From Pseudodesulfovibrio sp. JC047 (GTDB lineage Bacteria; Desulfobacterota; Desulfovibrionia; Desulfovibrionales; Desulfovibrionaceae): a DNA stretch of 64,000 nt. Under the pieces are notes generated by a model, which did not search any database, was not told the origin of the DNA, and saw only the letters and a program-made list of their open reading frames with translations. Where the stretch lies: the NCBI RefSeq assembly GCF_010468615.1, contig NZ_WUEH01000008.1, positions 1 through 64,000 on the forward strand, read 5' to 3'. Position numbers and translations under genes: made by a program. This document shows positions 59,376-64,000 of the stretch, one piece after another; the stretch's first letter is position 1, and the number at the start of each line of letters is the position of its first letter.

Positions 59376-60119
59376 ATGATGCCCAGACTCAATTCTTTTT
59401 TCGTATCCCCACAGAATTGGCCGACAGCAATCGGCGAAACCGTTGTTTTGGACGGGCCGGAGGCTCGCCATATGGGAACGGTTTTGCGAACTGTGCCGAA
59501 TCAGACCGTTCGTCTTTTTGATGGACAAGGGCATGATGGACTTTTTTCCATTCGAGAAGCTGGCAAACGACGCGCTGTGCTTGACGCTGTTCAACTTGAC
59601 GAACACGCTGCTCCTGTCAATGGGATAACCGTGGCCATCGGTTGGGGAAAATCCAAACGTCGCAAATATCTTTTAGAAAAAAGTGTTGAACTTCAAGGGG
59701 CTGGGATTGTTTTTTGGCAGGCAAACCGCAGTCAAGGTTTGGTCCCGGCTGCGGTTAAAGACGCGTGGGTGGACACAACCATTCAGGCAGCCAAACAATG
59801 TGGAGCGACATTTCTTCCGAAAATACAGACCGCTCCGGGCGGCATTGACACCTTGATCACTTTGCGAGATTCGTATGACCATGTTGTTGTCGCATGGGAA
59901 TCAGACTCGATTGCAACACGCTTGTCGCCCGATATGCTTGCGCGAGGCCGTACACTTGTCGTCATTGGTCCGGAAGGCGGTTTTGACGACGATGAAGCGC
60001 AGCGGTTGATACAAGCGAATTTCGTGCCGGTGACATTTGGACAGTCGATTCTCCGTTGGGAAACGGCTGCCACCTATTGTCTCAGTCTGGCCATGTTTGG
60101 TATACAGGAAGCATCATGA
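59376..60119 (+). CDS. rsmE: 16S rRNA (uracil-1498-N3)-methyltransferase
   Basis: A 247-residue SPOUT methyltransferase. A PUA-like N-terminal domain (GETVVLDGPEARHMGTVLRT) is followed by the catalytic part: GWGKSKRRKYLLEKSVELQGAGIVFWQANRSQ, then the SAM-binding knot IGPEGGFDDDEAQ and FGQSILRWETAATYCL. It modifies U1498 of 16S rRNA. Its stop overlaps the start of rarA (ATGA). Confidence 0.92.
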   Translation: MMPRLNSFFVSPQNWPTAIGETVVLDGPEARHMGTVLRTVPNQTVRLFDGQGHDGLFSIREAGKRRAVLDAVQLDEHAAPVNGITVAIGWGKSKRRKYLLEKSVELQGAGIVFWQANRSQGLVPAAVKDAWVDTTIQAAKQCGATFLPKIQTAPGGIDTLITLRDSYDHVVVAWESDSIATRLSPDMLARGRTLVVIGPEGGFDDDEAQRLIQANFVPVTFGQSILRWETAATYCLSLAMFGIQEAS

Positions 60120-61339
60120 AATTAGAAATAGAAGAAACGCATCCCTTGGCGGATAGGATTCGTCCGACATCATTGGATGAATTTGTTGGACAAGGACATA
60201 TTAGAAATCGAATCGAGGCTTTTTCCAAATCCAAGAGAATGCCCAGCTTGTTACTGTTTGGCCCTCCCGGATGTGGAAAATCCACATTGGCTTTATTGCT
60301 TGCCCAATTGACCGGCAAAAAATATCTGCGGGTCAGTGCGCCTGAAGCCGGACTGACTTCCTTACGTAAAAGGTTACCCGGGCAAGACATTCTTATCTTG
60401 GACGAATTACACCGTTTTTCCAAGGCGCAACAAGATTTTTTCCTTCCCATTTTGGAAACTGGTGAAATCACGTTGTTGGCCACCACCACGGAAAATCCGT
60501 CTTTTAGCGTGACTCGGCAACTGTTGTCGCGGTTGCATGTGCTTCGGCTCCGTCAGTTGAGTCGTGAAGAATTAATTGACGTCAGTCAACGGGGTGCGGA
60601 AGAGCTGAGTGTAGAGCTTGAAGAAGAAAGTCATAAAATGTTGGCTGCGATGGCTGGTGGCGATGCCCGTGCCTTATTGAATTTATTGGAATATACTGCC
60701 GAGTTGCCCAAGGAAAAACGATGCCCGGACTGTTTGCGGGAATCGTTGCCGGAAATTGTTGTTCGTGGCGACAGGGACGGGGATTCTCATTATGAATTGG
60801 TTTCCGCGTTGATTAAATCCATCCGAGGCAGTGACCCTGACGCGGCCTTGTACTATTTGGCGTGTCTTATTGAAAGCGGTGAAGACCCCCGGTTCATCAC
60901 TCGTCGTTTGATTATCTCCGCCTCCGAGGATATTGGACTTGGCGATCCCCATGCCCTGAGCCATGCCATGGCCTGCCACCAGGCGGTTGAAGCGATTGGG
61001 ATGCCTGAAGGATTCATCCCCATGTCTCAGACCGCAGTCTATTTGGCCCTGGCTCCCAAGAGTAATTCGACCTATGCGGCCTATCGAACCGCGCAAAAGG
61101 AAGTACGGGAAAACGGGCCGAAATCTGTTCCGTTACATCTACGGAATGCAACCACGTCTCTCCAGCGGGAATGGGGCTATGGTCGAGGCTATCTCTATCC
61201 ACACAATTTCCCCAAGGCGTGGGCAGATCAGGAGTATCTTCCCACCGAGTTAACAGGCCGAAAATTTTATCATCCGAAAGATCAGGGAGAAGAACCAAAA
61301 CTGCTTGCATGGTTAAAACAATTTCGTCGAGGTCGATAA
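60116..61339 (+). CDS. rarA: Replication-associated recombination protein A (MgsA/RarA)
   Basis: A 407-residue AAA+ ATPase. ADRIRPTSLDEFVGQGHI starts the family. Walker A LLFGPPGCGKST, Walker B ILILDELHRFSKAQQDFFLPILETG, sensor TTTENPSF and RLLSRLHVL follow; the C-terminal tetramerisation domain contains RRLIISASEDIGL and LPTELTGRKFYHP. It acts at stalled forks. ATG 60116 fits the family N-terminus; the frame further left lies within rsmE. Confidence 0.94.
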   Translation: MKLEIEETHPLADRIRPTSLDEFVGQGHIRNRIEAFSKSKRMPSLLLFGPPGCGKSTLALLLAQLTGKKYLRVSAPEAGLTSLRKRLPGQDILILDELHRFSKAQQDFFLPILETGEITLLATTTENPSFSVTRQLLSRLHVLRLRQLSREELIDVSQRGAEELSVELEEESHKMLAAMAGGDARALLNLLEYTAELPKEKRCPDCLRESLPEIVVRGDRDGDSHYELVSALIKSIRGSDPDAALYYLACLIESGEDPRFITRRLIISASEDIGLGDPHALSHAMACHQAVEAIGMPEGFIPMSQTAVYLALAPKSNSTYAAYRTAQKEVRENGPKSVPLHLRNATTSLQREWGYGRGYLYPHNFPKAWADQEYLPTELTGRKFYHPKDQGEEPKLLAWLKQFRRGR

Positions 61340-61348
61340 GATGATTGA

Positions 61349-61388
61349 AAACGGCTCCCGCTGTCACAACAGAGGGAGCCGTTTTTTT
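61349..61388. terminator. Bidirectional terminator between rarA and the CgeB-like gene
   Basis: AAACGGCTCCC and GGGAGCCGTTT form the stem, with a loop of about 14 bases, and T-runs follow on both strands (seven on the plus strand). It closes two convergent transcripts. Confidence 0.8.
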
Positions 61389-61394
61389 GTTTAT

Positions 61395-62666
61395 TTATGA
61401 GGACGAGGTGTACAATTTTTGCCATTCATCCAAAAAAAGTAATGCGGTATCCAAATCCGATAATTTGCCCTGCTGTTGTCGCACGGCCCAGATGAGATCC
61501 TTGAAAGAGACATCGTCCGGGAGGCCTAGTTGCTCGATCAATGCTCTGATATCTCGTTGAAGTTCAGGGGGATAGTCGGCGGCGAAAAGCGACGTGTCTG
61601 ACCGGGGGTGAGGCCATCCCGAAAGACGGTGTGTCGTGAAATCAATGAGTGTCCGCATTCGCTGTACATATGTATGGTCTTTGAGCACTCGTGCCCTGCC
61701 CCGCATGGCGAACTGTGTGCGAGCAGCGGGATCATTGAGGAAAAGGTCAATTTTATCCGTCAATTCCTTGATGCTGTTGAAAGTGGCTAGTTCGTTATTT
61801 TCAAACGCTTCTCCCAAAAGACTTCTGGTGTCCACCAATTGAAATGCACCACAGGCCGCCAGTTCGAATGTGCGCGGATTGACGAAATCGCCGCCTGTGA
61901 CCAATGACTCAGCCTGAACGCTGGAATGCAAATTCAAGTTGATGGTGGTGGCATTGAAAATTTTGACACATTCTTCGGGCGATATCCGTGCGCCTTTGCA
62001 TTGGACCAATGGTTCGAGCACATGATCCCCATCCCATTCTGTTCCCCATATTTTGAAATCATGAGAAACCAATTCTTTAAATGCTTCCCGGCGGTTTGGG
62101 TAGCCTGCTCCCATGAATGAGATGTCTGATCCGAATTTGCGTTGTTCAATGGACGACAACGAAAGCGGTCTGTGAAAATCGGGTTGGGCGGCAAGGGGCA
62201 AATACAGAACATTTGGCTGCCCAATAGCTTGAATATCTTCAACGCATTGTCCTTTTTGGATAACCGCAAAAATATCGTACAGTGGTGCAAAGGCTTTCCA
62301 GTAGGTGAAAAGCCGATAGTCTTCGACGAACCACATGGCCGTGGCAACGCCATCTCGACGAAGTCGTTTAAGCGCCTGTCGATTGAGTGGAGCCTGTGCC
62401 AGACATAAAACCATATCGGGTTCGAAGGTTTCAACCTTTGCGAGAATGGATTGGCTGACCACATTCAGCAAGGAGTTTTGCAGATAATCCAAACGGTCCG
62501 AAGTGACCTTGAGATCTTTTAGCGCGGTATATGCCGGATAAAAATCAGGAGCTTCAAATATTTCGACCAGATGCCCATCCTGTTTCAAAGCCGATGCCAC
62601 ATATCGACCAATGGGAAGAGAACCGCCATACAGCGGCAATACGACGAGAATACGCAAATTAGTCAT
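61395..62666 (-). CDS. CgeB-like glycosyltransferase
   Basis: A 423-residue protein of the CgeB/DUF3880-plus-glycosyltransferase group. NLRILVVLPLYGGSLPIGRYVASALKQ opens a GT-B N-terminal domain, followed by WFVEDYRLFTYW. The C-terminal half has DISFMGAGYPNRREAF, NLNLHSS and the donor-binding segment FVNPRTFELAACGAFQLVDTRSLLGEAF (the E-x7-E-like region). It would modify a protein or glycan in the cytoplasm; in this branch the target is often flagellin or a surface glycan, but nothing here proves it. ATG 62666 is used: it overlaps the stop of the GT9 gene by eight bases. ATG 62678 and TTG 62687 are alternatives. Confidence 0.78.
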   Translation of the reverse strand: MTNLRILVVLPLYGGSLPIGRYVASALKQDGHLVEIFEAPDFYPAYTALKDLKVTSDRLDYLQNSLLNVVSQSILAKVETFEPDMVLCLAQAPLNRQALKRLRRDGVATAMWFVEDYRLFTYWKAFAPLYDIFAVIQKGQCVEDIQAIGQPNVLYLPLAAQPDFHRPLSLSSIEQRKFGSDISFMGAGYPNRREAFKELVSHDFKIWGTEWDGDHVLEPLVQCKGARISPEECVKIFNATTINLNLHSSVQAESLVTGGDFVNPRTFELAACGAFQLVDTRSLLGEAFENNELATFNSIKELTDKIDLFLNDPAARTQFAMRGRARVLKDHTYVQRMRTLIDFTTHRLSGWPHPRSDTSLFAADYPPELQRDIRALIEQLGLPDDVSFKDLIWAVRQQQGKLSDLDTALLFLDEWQKLYTSSS

Positions 62667-63921
62667 TGCAATGTCCATGGGGTTCAAAATGTTGCATTTG
62701 GGTCATCCAGTCTTTTTCCCGTTGGATTCTTTGGGCGAATACCTGTTCGTCTGCCTGGAATTGAGTGCCGGTTTTGAGCAGGTATTGTGCGATGAAATTT
62801 CTGAATACCGTTCGAGAAGCTGTGTCCGAGTCTGTTCCGGCTAAGGGCGTGTAGATTTGTCCCAACGTGTCAAAATCAGACTGGAATTTAATGAGATTGT
62901 CAGGGAGATGTTCTTTTTTCCGTGTGACGAGAAATCGTTTGAATTCCGGCGATTCAAACGGGGCGAGGCAGGCAACGTCAAGCTCGCACGGTCGAGTTTC
63001 CAAACAGGGAAGGCAGTGGGTTATCGCCTGATAGACCGTGTGCCCTGCCCCATACGGACCTGTTTCAAAACACCATGCCGAAGAGAGAAAAAAGGCCATC
63101 ACCGGTGTGCCTAAGTGAGCAGCCAGGTGCATGGTCCCTGTATCCGGTGTCATCAGCACGTCAAGTGAATCAACTATTTCGACCAGATCATTCCAATCGG
63201 TTTTGCCTGCAAGATTTCGGGTCTTCTTTTGAAGCGCAGGAGAGAGATTTTTAAAAACAGCGTGCCCTGCTGCCTGCTCTGTTTGTCCGCCAAGCAAGAC
63301 GATCGAGTCTGTTTTTTGGACGGTTCCGAGTGTTGAAACAATCGTCGCAAGCGTTGTTGGAGGGAGTGAGCGTCTGGATTCTCGACCGGCCAGCACTACA
63401 CCTATTCCGTTCCCTTTCGGTGTTGCGGGAGGATTGACTGATTCCGGTTTGATCCTCTCTGGACAATATCCGGCCCAAAAATCCATGAGGTTGATGCCCA
63501 GCCGTCGCAAAGAGGACCATCGCATGGCCATGGCGGGCCATGTTTCTGTGCATTCCTGTCCGTTTCGCCATGAGTATCCCCGGACTTTTTTCGCGTCAAA
63601 CAGCGCCGCCAATCGGAAATTGAGTCCTGAAAAATTGAGATTATAAATGGTATCAAAGTCAAGAGCTTGAAGCGAAGCGAATGTTTGTCGGTTGTCAATC
63701 AACAGACGCTGGAGCATTGTCGAAGCATTCCTTCCTGTCCCATGTGCGGTTATTGGATGGATGATGACATGCGGATAAACCAAACGGGCCAACGGTGCCA
63801 GCGATGTATCAAGACACAGATGCACTTCACTATTTTGGCATGAAGCAAGGCTCTGTATGAGTCGTTTTGTCTGGATCAAATCCCCGAAACGGGCCAGTTG
63901 GATAACAAGGTATTTTTTCAT
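62659..63921 (-). CDS. GT9 (heptosyltransferase-like) glycosyltransferase
   Basis: A 420-residue glycosyltransferase of family 9. KKYLVIQLARFGDLIQT begins the N-terminal domain. GVVLAGRESRRSL, IVLLGGQTEQAA, LAGKTDWNDLVEIV and the signature MTPDTGTMHLAAHLGTPVMAFFLSSAWCFETGPYG (about residues 250-285) match ADP-heptose:LPS heptosyltransferases; the acceptor may be LPS core or another glycan. The cysteine-rich LPCLETRPCELDVACLAP segment follows the active site. The start is uncertain: ATG 63921 fits the family best, but the frame stays open to ATG 63990 and the window edge, and a TAA in another frame just before 63990 would suit coupling to an upstream gene. Confidence 0.8.
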   Translation of the reverse strand: MKKYLVIQLARFGDLIQTKRLIQSLASCQNSEVHLCLDTSLAPLARLVYPHVIIHPITAHGTGRNASTMLQRLLIDNRQTFASLQALDFDTIYNLNFSGLNFRLAALFDAKKVRGYSWRNGQECTETWPAMAMRWSSLRRLGINLMDFWAGYCPERIKPESVNPPATPKGNGIGVVLAGRESRRSLPPTTLATIVSTLGTVQKTDSIVLLGGQTEQAAGHAVFKNLSPALQKKTRNLAGKTDWNDLVEIVDSLDVLMTPDTGTMHLAAHLGTPVMAFFLSSAWCFETGPYGAGHTVYQAITHCLPCLETRPCELDVACLAPFESPEFKRFLVTRKKEHLPDNLIKFQSDFDTLGQIYTPLAGTDSDTASRTVFRNFIAQYLLKTGTQFQADEQVFAQRIQREKDWMTQMQHFEPHGHCND

Positions 63922-64000
63922 ATGTTTTTTCACGGCGTCAGAAATGTAGCGCAACTTGAGTGAATCTTGCAAGAACCGGGCAATTCCCATTTTACTTGTT

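Noticed and set aside
1-64000. CRISPR arrays, insertion sequences, prophage genes
   Set aside because: No regularly spaced repeats, transposase or phage structural motifs were found; the only recombinase is XerC/D-type.

Overview
The window looks like a chromosomal segment of a Desulfovibrio/Pseudodesulfovibrio-type deltaproteobacterium. The evidence is indirect but consistent. There is a PEP synthase-like protein next to a divergent pyruvate carboxylase and a biotin ligase, an LL-diaminopimelate aminotransferase, an YedF-type selenium-associated protein, and a tmRNA tag ending YDYAMAA. There is also an MSH2-free bacterial housekeeping set (mutS, lptFG, ftsK, lolA, lapAB) of Gram-negative type. 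No phage, transposase, CRISPR array or plasmid function is visible. Most of the window is dense housekeeping sequence, with operons often linked by ATGA overlaps.

Layout. 1-3.6 kb: the end of a YdjM-like membrane protein (possibly broken), a GT4 glycosyltransferase and a SucC-SucD fusion. 3.8-13.6 kb: a CC-adding-type tRNA nucleotidyltransferase divergent from birA, pyruvate carboxylase and a long PEP synthase-like enzyme. 13.7-17.4 kb: an operon of a FapA/DUF342 protein, MotA and two MotB proteins. 17.6-20.3 kb: a pentapeptide-repeat potassium-channel-like fusion, thiM and ssrA (tmRNA). 20.5-24.7 kb: an HlyD/ATPase/ABC-2 permease exporter, tRNA-Met(CAU) and uppP. 24.8-32.1 kb: a small conserved-looking ORF, lptF, lptG, engB, aroQ, efp, ftsK and lolA. 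32.1-37.3 kb: an RsuA/RluB-type pseudouridine synthase, yedF, a DUF374 acyltransferase, gcvT and a 598-residue protein of unknown function.

37.4-42 kb: a small Cys-rich protein, an inositol-monophosphatase family enzyme, a Nudix/IPP-isomerase-like protein, then rimI-pgk-tpiA-secG and tRNA-Leu(GAG). 42-44.1 kb: a second identical tRNA-Leu(GAG), with a pentapeptide-like gene between the two copies, and an outer-membrane beta-barrel protein. 44.3-49 kb: a periplasmic TPR protein and the dapL-folK-YHS operon. 49.1-61.3 kb: xerD, a DHH-CBS-polyA-polymerase fusion (A-adding type), HIT protein, lapA, lapB, mutS, lipoprotein, lysA, rsmE, rarA. 61.4-64 kb: a CgeB-like and a GT9 glycosyltransferase.

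How the genes fit together. BirA would biotinylate pyruvate carboxylase, which makes oxaloacetate. The PEP synthase-like enzyme beside it would act at the pyruvate/PEP node, and pgk/tpiA supply the triose steps. DapL and LysA are two steps of the same lysine/meso-DAP route. LptF/LptG, LapA/LapB, LolA, UppP and the acyltransferase serve the envelope. The most informative observation is that the two tRNA nucleotidyltransferases look like a split pair. The first lacks about 18 residues that form the flexible loop of CCA-adding enzymes; the second is a DHH-CBS fusion that keeps that region. This suggests that CC and A are added to tRNA 3' ends by separate enzymes here.
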